This document shows, piece by piece, positions 41,259 through 51,807 of a DNA stretch of 64,000 nucleotides (position 1 is its first letter; each line of letters starts with the position of its first letter). The position numbers were made by a program, and so were the translations under genes. This DNA comes from Pyropia yezoensis (Eukaryota > Rhodophyta > Bangiophyceae > Bangiales > Bangiaceae), in contig CM020618.1 of NCBI GenBank assembly GCA_009829735.1, positions 42,794,878 to 42,858,877 on the forward strand. The letters run 5' to 3'. Below the pieces are notes generated by a model, which ran no database searches, was not told the origin of the DNA, and was given only the letters and a program-made list of their open reading frames with translations.

Positions 41259-42197
41259 CTACGGCTTGGTCGGACGGGCGCCAGCATTAGCCGTGCCGGT
41301 CGCGGTTGTCGCCGGGTGTGCCGGCGGCGCGGCCACAACTACAAAGTACGGTGGCTGGTAGTAGACCTGCGCAGGCGTCACGGTCACCACCTCTCCGACC
41401 GTATGCAGCGGCTGGACAAGCTGAGCCGCCGGTGCCACTGCCACTGCCCCCGTGGCGGGTGGGTGCTCGTACCCCACGGGCCGCTGCGCCTGACCGGCGG
41501 GCGCCCCACCCGACCCTGGCGACCCCGTTGTTGAGCCAATGGCCACCAGCTCGGCCTCCACGGGTACAGCGGCCGCCCCGGTCGGCGGCTGCAGTGGACC
41601 GCCAGGCGGGTTCCCAGCCGGGGGCCCTGCAGGTAGGGGCTGCGTCGCCGGCACCGGCGGCGGCGCCCCCACCGTCGTCGAAGGGGGAGACGACGGCGCG
41701 ACAGCCGACCGGTCGCCCATGGACGGGGACGGGTGGGGCGTCGCGCGTGCAATAGCATCGTATGAGGAGAGCACCTGGGCCAGGGTGGGTGCCGCCCCCC
41801 CACCCACGGGGGGGTGCGCCGCCGACGACGCGGCAGCCGGCGGTGACGGTGCCGCCGTTGGCGGCCCCCCCCCCGCCGACGTCGCACCGGGCGGGCCCGC
41901 CACTGTCGGCGACGGGTGGGGCGTCGCGCGCGCAATGACGCCGTACGAGGCGAGCACCTCTGCCAGGGAGGGTGCCCGCCGGCCGCCCGCGGCCGGGTCT
42001 GCCGTCGACGGGGACGGGTGGGGCGTTGCGTGGGCGATCACGTCGGTAGCGGCGAGCACCTCGGCCAGGGTCACCCGCGCCGCCGCCGCGGCCGCGGCGA
42101 CCGGGGCGGGTACGACGACTGCCGCGGCGGCGCCGCGGACGGCGGCGGTCACCACCGCCGTGACGCCCAGGGCAGCGAGGAGCGCCTTGCGCACCAT
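41259..42197 (-). CDS. secreted Ala/Pro-rich repeat protein (LAEVLA...ATPHPSPS repeats)
   Basis: 312 residues, intronless, family not recognised. It opens with MVRKALLAALGVTAVVTAAV, a signal peptide, followed by an Ala/Val stretch. Three repeats of about 25 residues follow, each TLAEVLA..(D/G)VIA(H/R)ATPHPSPS or close to it. They are separated by Pro/Gly/Ala linkers of growing length. After a Pro-rich middle the C-terminal 70 residues are Val/Ala/Tyr-rich (VTVTPAQVYYQPPYFVVVAA). The conserved ATPHPSPS blocks look like potential hydroxyproline O-glycosylation sites, suggesting an extracellular-matrix or wall protein. This is inference from composition only. The opposite strand is also open but lacks the signal peptide. 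Confidence 0.65.
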   Translation of the reverse strand: MVRKALLAALGVTAVVTAAVRGAAAAVVVPAPVAAAAAAARVTLAEVLAATDVIAHATPHPSPSTADPAAGGRRAPSLAEVLASYGVIARATPHPSPTVAGPPGATSAGGGPPTAAPSPPAAASSAAHPPVGGGAAPTLAQVLSSYDAIARATPHPSPSMGDRSAVAPSSPPSTTVGAPPPVPATQPLPAGPPAGNPPGGPLQPPTGAAAVPVEAELVAIGSTTGSPGSGGAPAGQAQRPVGYEHPPATGAVAVAPAAQLVQPLHTVGEVVTVTPAQVYYQPPYFVVVAAPPAHPATTATGTANAGARPTKP

Positions 42198-44326
42198 CTT
42201 GGTTTTGGAACGGAAACCCGGGGGGGGGGGGGCGGCGGGGGAGCGTTCAGATGGTCGGTGGTGCGAAAGGGGAAGGCCAAGGTGCAGTGGCCGTGGAGGA
42301 TGAGGGCAGAGGAGGGGCGGGACCCCGGCACGAACACCTACCCGTCAGCACCGGTCAGTCCCGTGTCGCTGCTCCCAGTGGGCTCCCAACCGTCTGCCGC
42401 CGTGCTTAACGAGGATTAAAGGTGCGCAGGACGTGACCGCCCGCCTCCGCAATGCCTCTGTCGCCAGGCGCAGCACGCCCCCCCCCTCTCTCTTAAGAAA
42501 CCAATCGCGCACGAACCAGCGTGCCTACACTGTCGAGCCCGCCGCCGTGACCGCGCCCTCCCTCCTCTCTTTCCCCCTCGGGGACGTCCCCATCCCAGTG
42601 TTGTGCGCCTGCACGCCCCCCGCCCCCCCCCTTGCCCCCTGTGGATGGGTGGCGAGCCCCACCAGCGTGTGCACCCGTCCGCCTAGACCACCGTCGGCCG
42701 CAGAGGAATCAAAAGGCGGCGCAGCCAGACTCTGGCATCGTCGACGCTGCGCATGGCCGCGGGGAGGCGGGGAGAGGGTGGAACGGGGCGCCGACCGGCG
42801 GCGGGGGGCGCATGACACCTGCGAACGCAATCCACGTTCACACCACTCTTCGTCCTAGCGACGGTGGCCGCTGCCGCATCAGCGGGACACTGTGGCATCA
42901 GGGGGGGGGTCGGGGGGGCAAGCGCCGGCGTGGTGCGCCAGAAACCCGGCGGCGGTCCAGGCGTGTCAGCTCTGCGGGGGGAGGGGCGGGGACGGCCGGA
43001 GGGGCGCGGGGGATTGACGGGTAGCGTCGCTGCCACGGCCGAGACGCCAGAGGGGCATTGTCACCACGAGGCGTTTCGCCCGGCAAGCCGTGTGGCGCGC
43101 CCCACCTCGGGATCGCGCGGCCGCCACGCAACGGCGGGAGCTGTTGGCCACGATCTGCGCTCTCTGGGAGGGCCCACCGGCACTGGGCCAGTGGAGCTCC
43201 TGAGAACCCCCCCCCCCCCCCGGCGGTTGGGGCCCCACTCTTCTCCACCGCGTGGAGACGGTGGGAGCGAATTTGGGGACGGCCCAAAGAAGGCCAAACG
43301 CGGTGCGTCCCGCGTGTGTCGCTTGGCCGGCGGACCGACGCTCGGCGGGCGGGGATTGCCGGTGGAAAGGGCGGACGACCGACGTGGGAGTTTGATGGTG
43401 CCACGTGGGGGGGGGGAGGAGGGAGACGGGTGAACGTATGGCGGCGCGCGCTTGCCCCCTCGTGGTGGCTGTGAATGGATACACAATGGGAAGCGTCGCG
43501 GGGCGCCGGGCCCGGCACGAAGGCAAGGACGGTGACCAGCCTGGCTCGCCCCTGCCACGGCTGCTGCCGCGGGCGGCAGGGAGGCCCCTCTCTTCTTTTT
43601 TTATATCAGCCTCACGCGCATGGTGCCCGTGTGACCCACTGGCGACGATGCCCCCATCTGGGGCTCGCCGCCCGTCGCGTCGCTTCCCCTTTCATGGCCC
43701 GCCGCGTCCGCGGTGCTGCGGGATGACCAAGGCGGGGGAAGGAAAAAAGGGGGAGGGCACCACTTGGGAGGGGGGGGGGGGATGCGCCAACGCCCTTGGA
43801 CGCCCTCCGCGTCTCCCTTCCCCCCTCCTGCCCCCCCCCCCGCCCGCCCCTGACCCCGTGTGCCCGTTTCCCGTCCCCGCCGGCCCCGAGACGCTACGCG
43901 GGGGGCCGAGCGCGGGGCGGGAGCAGGTGGGCGGTAAATCTTGATGCTGCCGCCTACCCCGCCCGGCGGCGGGGAACCCCCCTGCACACCCACAAACGCT
44001 CCACCGCGCACACGCCTTTGTCCTCGGTGGTGGTTGCTGTCGGCAGCGAGGGTGGGCGGCCGGCCACCACTGCCGGCCGCTGCCCCGCACCACCCGCTGG
44101 CAGCCTCCTCCCTTTGCGCTGTCTCCCCTTTGCACAGAGGTGGCTGCTGGGAAGCCCTGTTCCCCGCGCTGCCCTGGCACTCTCCTGGGCGCCTCTCCTA
44201 CCGCCCCCCCCCCCCCCCCCCCCCCCCGCCCTCCCTCGTAACCTTCCCCCCCCCCTAGCTGCCTCCCCCCCCCCCGCCCCCCCCTGCTTCCTCCTCTCCC
44301 CCGGCCTGCCTGCTCTCCCCCCTCCA
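42198..44326. other. no gene supported; GC-rich intergenic
   Basis: Frames up to about 200 residues occur on both strands, all Arg/Pro/Gly-rich and mutually overlapping. Homopolymers include 15 C at 43207-43221 and 24 C at 44204-44227. The last ~150 bp is a C/T-rich leader in front of the four-helix membrane protein. Confidence 0.5.
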
Positions 44327-44869
44327 ATGTCCCGCGTCACCTCCGTGGTGGCCTCGGTCGTCCACGGCGTGCAGCTGCTGGGTACCCTCTTCATCCTCGC
44401 CGCCATCCTCGCCCGCCTGCGCGCCCCCCCCGCGTCGCTCGTCTCCACCAACCCCTCCCTCCCCGACGTGGCCACCTGCGCCCTCTCCGCCGTCGCCACC
44501 GACACGGCGCTGTGCGATGCGGCCGCCGCCGCTGCGGTGGCCACGTGGGTGGCCCGCGCCGTCGCGTGGGCGCTCACGTGCCTCACCTGCTGCTTTTGTT
44601 GCGTGCCCGACGTGCTGGACGCCGCCGCGGATGGGGGGGTGGCCGTGCTGTGGGCGGTGCTTGCGAGTGTGGTGAGTGCCGAGGGGGTGGCGGGGGGGGG
44701 GGGGGGGGGGGGGGGCCGCCGCTGGACGTGGGCGAGGGGCGTGCTGGTGGCGGCGTGGGTGGTGGCGGCCGTGTCGGCGGTGGGCGCGCTGGTCGCGCTG
44801 GTTGCTGCGTGCGGCTGGTGCTTTGGGGGGGGAGGGGGGCGCCGCCGACGGGGGGGGGAGGACCGTTGA
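44327..44869 (+). CDS. small four-helix membrane protein
   Basis: 180 residues from ATG 44327 (MSRVTSVVASVVHGVQLLGT). The frame extends upstream, but that part is Pro-rich and untypical, so I start here. Four hydrophobic segments are visible: residues ~5-30, ~65-95 (with a Cys cluster LTCLTCCFCCV), ~103-118 and ~135-163. A Gly8 loop coded by 24 consecutive G lies before the fourth. The C-terminus is Gly/Arg-rich and would face the cytosol. Size and spacing recall MARVEL/tetraspan-type proteins, but no diagnostic motif is present. A sequencing slip in the 24-G run could alter the frame of the last third. Confidence 0.5.
   Translation: MSRVTSVVASVVHGVQLLGTLFILAAILARLRAPPASLVSTNPSLPDVATCALSAVATDTALCDAAAAAAVATWVARAVAWALTCLTCCFCCVPDVLDAAADGGVAVLWAVLASVVSAEGVAGGGGGGGGRRWTWARGVLVAAWVVAAVSAVGALVALVAACGWCFGGGGGRRRRGGEDR
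44692..44715. repeat. 24-nt poly-G run inside coding frame
   Basis: Codes eight glycines between the third and fourth hydrophobic segments of the membrane protein. The length is a multiple of three, so the frame is kept if the count is right. Confidence 0.9.
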
Positions 44870-45908
44870 GCTGGGCTGCAAGGGGGAGGGGTGGGGAGGA
44901 GGGCGGGGAGCGACTGCACCGGGGGGAGGGGGAGGGGGGTGACAGTTGGCAGTGCGCGACGGCAAGGGGGGAGGAAGGGCGGTGGCCAACGGTGGCAGGG
45001 TAAGCTGGGCGGTTGGTGACATGCAAAGCCGAGGGTGGCCGCGTCCCTCCGCGGTGAGGCTGGCCGTGAGCAAGCTCTAAGTGAAAAAATGAGGGCACAC
45101 GCGGCGCCAATAGATTATGAACAGCAGGCGACGAGCGCGCGCGGCCAAGAAGGGAACCCGCACCAAGTACAGTCCACGGACATCGAAAAAATGCAAGCAA
45201 GACGACTGCCACCATCGGGCGCAAGGGGAGGGGGGCGGGGGGGTCGCGTGCCGCGGGGCACGAGATGAGGCCTGCAACTCCCCGGCAGAGCCTTGGGGAG
45301 AACGGCAACGGTAGCGCAGGAGAAAACCACACCGGCAGCAACGACGCTCAGCCGCCACCGCCATCAACGCTGGCACGGATGGGGCGCGTGGTACGCAGCC
45401 CCAACCTCTGCCGTTACGCAAGTGACGGTGAGACGGCAACGGACACCGCTTCAGCCCCAACCGTCAGCATCCCTGGTGACGGCCGCCTGCCCAGTGCCAC
45501 CGCGCAGAATAAACAGGAGACGAGTCACACGGACGTGGGAAAGCGCCACCCGCATTAAAGAGAGAAGGGCGGAGGCGCGCGTTCAATGCACATGCGGCCG
45601 ACCAGCATACGCCATGACGGGGCGCACTCGCCTCCTCGCAACATGGTTGAGCAGAGGATGGAGGGCCGGGTACCCGCCAGCCGCGAATGGATGCGCCCGG
45701 CAGTCCCATTACGCCAGCACCGGTGAAGCGAAGGCCGGCCGCCCGTGCGAAACGGCAGGCAACGGCGCCGCCGCTTCCATGAACCCAACGATCCATGCCA
45801 ACAATAACGCCATGACACCCCCCCGTCCCTCACCCCCACACCTCCCTTTTCCGGTCCGACCAAACCCCGATCGTGGTTCTCATTCTCCCCCAGACCCTTA
45901 ATTCCCTC
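44870..45908. other. intergenic, convergent region
   Basis: G-rich up to 45.0 kb, then mixed sequence. Open frames here have no family features. It holds the 3' ends of the membrane-protein and TGD3 genes. Confidence 0.5.
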
Positions 45909-47565
45909 TTATTGTGCGGGAGCACCGTTCTGGAGTGCCACCACAGTCCCGTTGCCCCCTTCTTCCGCATCCCCCCCCTCTGAGGCATCCACATCCTCTC
46001 CGCCCACTGATGCCAGATCCCCGTCATCGGGAAACTGCATCGGCCCCGACAGGGAGGCGTCAAAGTATTGGCGCACGTACGGGTTGTCGGTGGTATCGAG
46101 CTCCGCGACAGGGCCGTCCCACCGCAACACGCCGTCGTGAAGAAATACCACCCGACTGACCGTGCGGCGGATGGTTGAAAACTGGGGGCGCGGTGAAGGA
46201 GAGAAGATAGAGGCGAACACCAAACAAAGCCAAGCACAACGCACATGCGTCCACAACACAGCAGCAAACACAGACATGCGGCAGCCAAAGCAACCCAACA
46301 GACGTCAGCATGTCCGTCGTCCACATGCATCACAGCAAAATGCGATTGGACCCGCACAATCGCCCCGACAGCCGCCGCCCGGACACGCACGCACGAGCCC
46401 CCGCGGCAACAATGCATCGCCCACCCAGCCCCACCGGTCCGCGCAGCATCTCACTTACCTGATGGGTCACGACCACGCGCGTCGGGCACTCGTCGCCCAT
46501 GGCAACCATCAGGTCCTCCACGCGCGTGGAGGCCATCGAGTCCAGCCCCGCAGTCACCTCATCCATCAACACCACGTCCTTGCGCGTCGACTCTACCTCT
46601 GGGTCGCAAATTACCGCCCGCGCAAACGCCACCCGCCGGCGCATGCCGCCGGACAGCTCGGACGGGCGCTTGTCCGCCACTCCGGGCAGGCCCACCCTCG
46701 CGAGCGCCGCGTCGACCAGCACGTCCACCCGGTCCGCCGGCAGCCGCACCGCATTGGTGCTCCGGTCCCCCCCGTACAACAACTGGAAGCCCACATTCTC
46801 ACCCACGCTCAGCGAGTCAAACAGCGCCGAGTTTTGAAAGACCATCCCGAGGCGCAGCGGGTTGGCCGGCGCCCCACGGGGCTCCTCGCCAAGCCGCGAC
46901 GGGCGCGTCCAGCCGCGGCATCGGACCGCCCCCGCGTCGGGCACGTCAAGGCCCGCAATCAGGCGGAGGAGGGTGCTCTTGCCACTCCCCGACGGCCCGA
47001 TAATGCCCACGGCCTCGCCCCGGTAGACCGACAGGGAGATGCCCCGCAGGACGGGCTTGCCGTCAAACGTCTTGTGCACCGCGTCCAGCTGCAGCTCGGG
47101 GGGCGGGGGGGTGTCCTCATCCGCAGGGAAGGGGGGGGAGGACGCCACCGTTGGCGTCAGCGCCGCTGCCGCCGCTGCTGCTGCTGCTGCTCCCGGCGGC
47201 AGCTCTGTCCCCGCCGCCGCGGGCGCAGCGGGGGTGGAAGACCCGTCGGCGGATGGGCCGCCGTTGCCGCCGCCGCTGCTGCCACCACTGGCAGCGGGCG
47301 CCGCAGTGCGTGGCGGCGACGCCGTGGAGGCTGGGCGGGACGCCCACGCCCACAGGCTGGGCCACCACCCCCCCGAGCGCTCCGAAGGCGGCGGCGCGCC
47401 CGGCACAGGCGACCGCGCCGCGGCGGTGGCAACGACACGCCGGCGCGCGGGCGCGCTGCCGGCGCGAGGCCGCCGCCGCACGCGCGGGGGGGGCGGGTGG
47501 CGGTGACGGGGGAGTGTCCCCGTCGTCCCTGGGGGGACGACGGGAGAGGGGACTGCAAACGCCAT
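45909..47565 (-). CDS. TGD3: TGD3-like plastid ABC transporter ATPase, two exons
   Basis: Exon 1 47565-46459, intron 46458-46182 (GTAAGT...CCCAG, phase 0), exon 2 46181-45909; 459 residues. TGD3 is the ATPase of the chloroplast inner-envelope TGD1-2-3 importer that brings ER-made lipid into the plastid (MlaF type). I chose ATG 47565 because the following ~130 residues are Arg/Ser/Pro-rich without early acidic residues, as in a transit peptide. The ABC domain begins LQLDAVHKTFDGKPVLRGIS. It shows Walker A GPSGSGKST (about residue 188), Q-loop MVFQNSALFDSL, signature LSGGMRRRVAFARA, Walker B VVLMDEVTAGLDS and switch VVVTHQ. Exon 2 continues STIRRTVSRVVFLHDGVLRW and the family's NPYVRQYFDASLSGPMQF. 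An acidic tail follows. It strongly indicates a plastid-bearing organism. Confidence 0.88.
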
Positions 47566-49250
47566 GGCAGGGGCGGGGTGGGGACGGCGCGCCCGTTGGG
47601 GGTCGACCACGGTGGTTCCGGCGACAGCAAGGGTGGAGGGTGTGGGCCGCGGTGCGGAAGGGGGGAGGGGTAGGGGGGGGCAAAGGTGGGATGGCATGTG
47701 GGGGAGGGGGAGGCAGGAAGGCAGGGAGGGGTAGGAGAGACGGCGGTGGAAGGAGGGGCGAGGGCTCCAGCGACGGCAGGCAGTGGTGCATAAAAACTCG
47801 GGTCAGCCGCTCGTGACAGCCCGTCCCCTGGAGCGGGTGGCCCCGAGCGGACGTGCGACGGCGGGCGGCTCACACGCGTTTCCCCTGCGCGCGGAAGCGC
47901 AGGTCCTCCGCGGCCCTCTGCGCTACGGGGCAACAGGCCAGCCAGCTGCCCAGCGTGACCGCCGACAGGGGGGTGCGGCAGGTTGGCGGGCGCGTGCCAC
48001 CTGCGGTGCACGAGGCCCCTAGGGAGAATCCCGCGCCCTCGTGGGTGGGGGGGTGCGCCTAGCGCTGCCCGCCGCTGCCGCGTCGGCAGCAGCCGCGTCG
48101 GCAGCAGCCGCGTCGGCAGCAGCCGCGCCGCGTCTCCCCCCCCACCCCAACCCCCCCAACTCCCACCACCGCGCCCCGTTTGGGTGCGGCTTGGAGGGGC
48201 TGGACGGTAGGCGTCTCGGGGGGGGGACACTGCGGTGGCAGCCTCCCGCTGGACGGGGGAGGGCGGGGTGGAGAGGGGTGGGGTGGGTGCGCGGGGGGTA
48301 TGACGACCGTGGGGCGCTGATTGCACGCATCAGGGCACCCGTGCGGGCAAACGGCTGCTGCTGCACTCGCTCGCTGCCGGGGGCACTTGGGATCCGTGGG
48401 GGGGGCTCGCTGGGGCTTTGGCCACAAGCGCCGCGGCCAGCGGTGGCGGTCGATCCGCGGGGGCGGTGGATGGATGGCATTCCGGCTGAAGCGGGCAGCC
48501 AGGATCGCACCGAGTATTTAAAACAGTAGGGCAAATGTCACAAGTGTGTATCTACGTAGCGTAATTTATAGAATGTGGAGCCAGAATTACATAAGCAAAG
48601 AAGGGAAGGAGGCCCTTGACCTATACCCACGAGCACAAGCGCCCGAATCTCCGCATGCCGCTCTGAGCGAGTGCTCCGCGTACACGGTATGTATGGTCCT
48701 GTATGAATCCTGTACAGTACGCAGCCACCTTGCATGCGCATGCAGTATCGTGGAGGTTGGTTCACAAGGGCTTGGCGTCTGGCCCTGTCTGAATTTTCTG
48801 GCACAACACAGCCAGACTCAGCCGGACCGTCGGGTGATTGGAACGGCAGTGGCGTGGGTCGCCGCAAGGTCGGGCCACGACTGTCACTGTGCCGCAGTGC
48901 TTGCGAGACTGGGGCCCGCCGCGAGATTGATGTCTGCAGGTCCTCGTTTAACGTATCCTGGCTGCGCCTGAACTGGGGGTGTGGGTTGTTGTGCGCACGT
49001 GATTTTTCCTGCTGCTGGCTTGACACAGGCCGCTCTACAAAGCAGAGGATTCACAGTGGGCCTTGGTCGCCACTCGTATGTAAAGAAGAGGCTCGGGGGC
49101 GCATCCGCGACCTCGTCCTTCCGACAGACCCGACGCGTTCTCCGTTCCCATCTGTTCTGCCCACCTCCCCATCCTCTTGGCTTTTTGAGCTCTTGTGCGT
49201 CGTGGTCTCGTGTATTCCCACCAGCGCGCACCGCCCCCCCCTTGCCCTCC
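47566..49250. other. intergenic with 15-bp tandem repeat
   Basis: Divergent region between TGD3 and the RidA-family gene. 47.6-48.5 kb is GC-rich and contains the repeat at 48073-48127. 48.5-49.1 kb has moderate GC and stops in all frames. No gene is supported. Confidence 0.5.
48073..48127. repeat. 15-bp tandem repeat, about 3.5 units
   Basis: Units of GCTGCCGCGTCGGCA / GCAGCCGCGTCGGCA repeat in direct order. Multiples of three, but not in a supported gene. Confidence 0.85.
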
Positions 49251-49775
49251 ATGAAGTCTGCGGCCCATATCTTCCTTGCTGCTTGCATAGCTGCCGCCCT
49301 CCTCTTGTGCGCGAGCGCAGCCGCCGTGACGGACTCGCCCACCGCTGCGGAACCCACTGTCCACACCAACCGCAGGCGCGGCGGCTGCCGCCATGCCGGC
49401 GGCCCCATCCGGCGCATCGACGTGGGAGCCTCCTTCTCGTCCGCGGTCGTGTACAACGGCGTCGTCACCACGTCAGGTCTCATTGCCGAGTCGGCTTTCA
49501 ACGCCAGTACCACCCCCGACATTCGTGCGCAGGTGGAAGAGGTACTGCGCAAGACAGACGCGGTGCTGCGCGAGGCGGGCACGTCCAAGGCGCGCCTCCT
49601 CACCGCCAACGTTTGGTTGGCCGACATCAGTGACTTTGGCGTTATGAACAAGGCGTGGCAGGCGTGGATCGCGTCGGACGGGGGGGCGGGCGTGCCAGTG
49701 CGGGCGACGGTGGAGTCCCGACTGGTCGCGCCCATGTTTCGTGTCGAGATTCAGGTTAGCGCAGCGCTGCCGTAA
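49251..49775 (+). CDS. RidA/YjgF-YER057c-family protein with signal peptide
   Basis: 174 residues from ATG 49251, placed after a C-rich leader. RidA proteins hydrolyse reactive enamine/imine intermediates; other family members differ in role. Residues 1-25 are a strong signal peptide (MKSAAHIFLAACIAAALLLC), then ~25 linker residues with an Arg-rich patch. The Rid domain covers residues ~55-174: FSSAVVYNGVVTTSGLIA, DIRAQVEEVLRKTDAVLREA, LLTANVWLADISDFGVMNKA, PVRATVESRLVAPMFRVEIQ. The Arg in PVRATVES is at the position of the catalytic Arg of active RidA. Most Rid proteins are cytosolic or organellar; a secretory signal is unusual, though a bipartite organelle route is possible. Intronless. Confidence 0.85.
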   Translation: MKSAAHIFLAACIAAALLLCASAAAVTDSPTAAEPTVHTNRRRGGCRHAGGPIRRIDVGASFSSAVVYNGVVTTSGLIAESAFNASTTPDIRAQVEEVLRKTDAVLREAGTSKARLLTANVWLADISDFGVMNKAWQAWIASDGGAGVPVRATVESRLVAPMFRVEIQVSAALP

Positions 49776-50025
49776 GGTCGGCGGTGGTCACCGGGGGCGC
49801 CGGGGGGGGGGGGGGGGGCGCACAGGCACGGCTCGAGGGGGGGGAGGGAGCTCGCGCTTGGGCACTGAGGGGAGCGGCCGCCTTGTGACTCGGCGGAGTA
49901 GCGGGAAAAACAAGGGTGCCTGGCACGAAACTGTCTATACACGCCAAAACACCCCCAGTAAATAAGGGGACATTGCACAGTTTCTGCCCGTGCCCCCATG
50001 CCTCCGCTCTCCCCCCCCGTGGCTG

Positions 50026-51618
50026 TTACCAGATCGCCGCCTTGGGCACGGCCGCCGGGTAAACAGCCACCGAGTGATGGATGTGCTTGCAAGCCTCGTT
50101 GTACAGCTGCAGTGTATGCGCGCGGCTTCGAATACACAGCACAAACTTGACAAAGGCCGTGCTAAAGTGGCGTCGCCCCTTTGTCTGCAGGGTCACGCGG
50201 GTGAACTCGACCCAGCCCGGCCCCAACGTCGCCGACTGTGATGGAGATGGGATCAGCGTCGTGGCCGACGTGCCCGGCGGGAGGACAATGGCGGTGGCCT
50301 CCGACGAGATGGTGGCCGTGTCGGGGTCCTCCCCGAGGAGCTCCGCGTTGGATTGCAGGGGAGACGGGATGCCCGGGGGGGGTGCTCCGGCGGGGGTATC
50401 GCCCGTGAGGGACGGGTCCGAGGTGCTGGCGGCCTTGGCGGCCTCGGTCTTGAAGGTCATGACGAGTTCGCCCCCAACGTGAAATTTGACAAGGAGCACC
50501 GTCTTCTTGATGGCCACGGTCTTTCCCCGCAGGTTGCCAGCCACGTCCTGTGAAGAGTTGGCGGTGGGTGATGATGGAACAAGGTGCGGGCGTTGGAATA
50601 TTGGCGCAGAAGGGGCAGAAGCAGAAGCCGTGGGTAAACAGAGCACTACGGCCAGGGGGACAGAGGGTGTGAGTCACACGACCATACGCGGGGACTGAGA
50701 AAGCAGCAACCACGGTGCGCTGAGGGCTGGCCGATACATATCCAGAGCGACGTGCGCTGTGATGCGTGCCCGCCATCCCCCCGGCTCCTAGCCACCAAGC
50801 GAGCAAATACCCAACTCCCCCGCCCCCTCCCCCCCATCTGCGCCATTCGCACCCACAGAATCCGCAGGGGAACGCCACAGGTACAAAAACCAGGGCAGCA
50901 AGCACAACCAGAATAGTGCCGCGGAGCAACGACCCCAGGCACCCGTGTGGCTCCAGCACCGCAGCACCCCCCCCGCCCCCCCCCCCACCCGTCCTCACCC
51001 GCACAGCTCCAACAGCACGTACCCGCACGAGGCTCATCAGCTGGATTTTGCGCTTCACCACCACCTTGCGCTGCCGCACCGACCACGCCGGCATGTGCGC
51101 TGCGGCCGTCTCCTCCACCCGACGCATGACATCCGCGACGGGCAAAGAGGTGGCAAAGGTGTAGACCATATCCTTGCCCCCCGCCCCCCGCATGCCCACC
51201 CCAAACCGTGTCTCCAACACCGACGTCCAGGGGGGGTCCTCCTCCAGGCCATTCGCCACGGGTTCGTCCAGCGCCACCCCGCCGCCGGCGTCTCCACCCC
51301 CGCTGCTGCTACCGCCACCGCTGGCGTCACCGCCGGCGCCACCGCCGGCGCCACCGCCGACGCCACCGCCGGCGCCACCGCCGGCGCCACCACCGGCGCC
51401 ACCAGCGCCAACGTCACCGGCGCCACCGCCACCGTCGGCGCCACCGCCGTCGTGTCCACTGTCGCTGCTGCTGTCGGTGGAGGGGACGTCAAGGACCTGG
51501 CCCCCCGGGCCCACCAGCACAATCCCATCGTCATCGGCGCCCAGGGGGGTGGGGGGGAGGACGGCGGCCGCCACGGGCGAGGGTGGGGGGGGGGGGAAAC
51601 CGCCGCCAAAGAGGCCAT
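50026..51618 (-). CDS. unknown two-exon protein with Gly-repeat N-terminus, probable homopolymer frameshift near start
   Basis: Exon 2 50547-50026 and intron 51022-50548 (GTACGT...CACAG, phase 0) are well defined. Exon 1 runs from 51023 up to about 51574, but its only upstream ATG (51618) is in another frame. The two frames meet in a 12-G run (51585-51596), and one extra base there would join them. The protein (~370 residues) starts with a variable region, then a Gly/Ala array (GGAGGGAGGG-type, 12-bp units). The conserved-looking part follows: WTSVLETRFGVGMRG, VADVMRRVEETAAAHMPAWS, VRQRKVVVKRKIQLMSLVR, then after the intron KTVLLVKFHVGGELVMTFKT. A Ser/Pro linker precedes GWVEFTRVTLQTKGRRHFST and FVKFVLCIRSRAHTLQLYNE. 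It looks like a small alpha/beta lipid- or protein-binding domain, but I cannot name the family. Confidence 0.6.
51325..51412. repeat. 12-bp GC-rich repeat coding Gly/Ala
   Basis: Repeats of CCGGCGCCACCG and close variants, in frame within exon 1 of the unknown protein, coding GGAG/GGVG units on the minus strand. Confidence 0.8.
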
Positions 51619-51774
51619 GATGCCGTCTCAGGGCAGCGAGAGAGAGAGGGGATGCGGGGAAGAGGGGGGTGGGGGGGGGGCAGGGAGACAGGGAGCGGTG
51701 GGGGTGCCCGTCTGCTCAAGGCGGGTGGTGCGTCGTGTATGAACGTAGGAGCCGTAACGGGTGATAGGGGAGGT

Positions 51775-51807
<33 letters not shown>

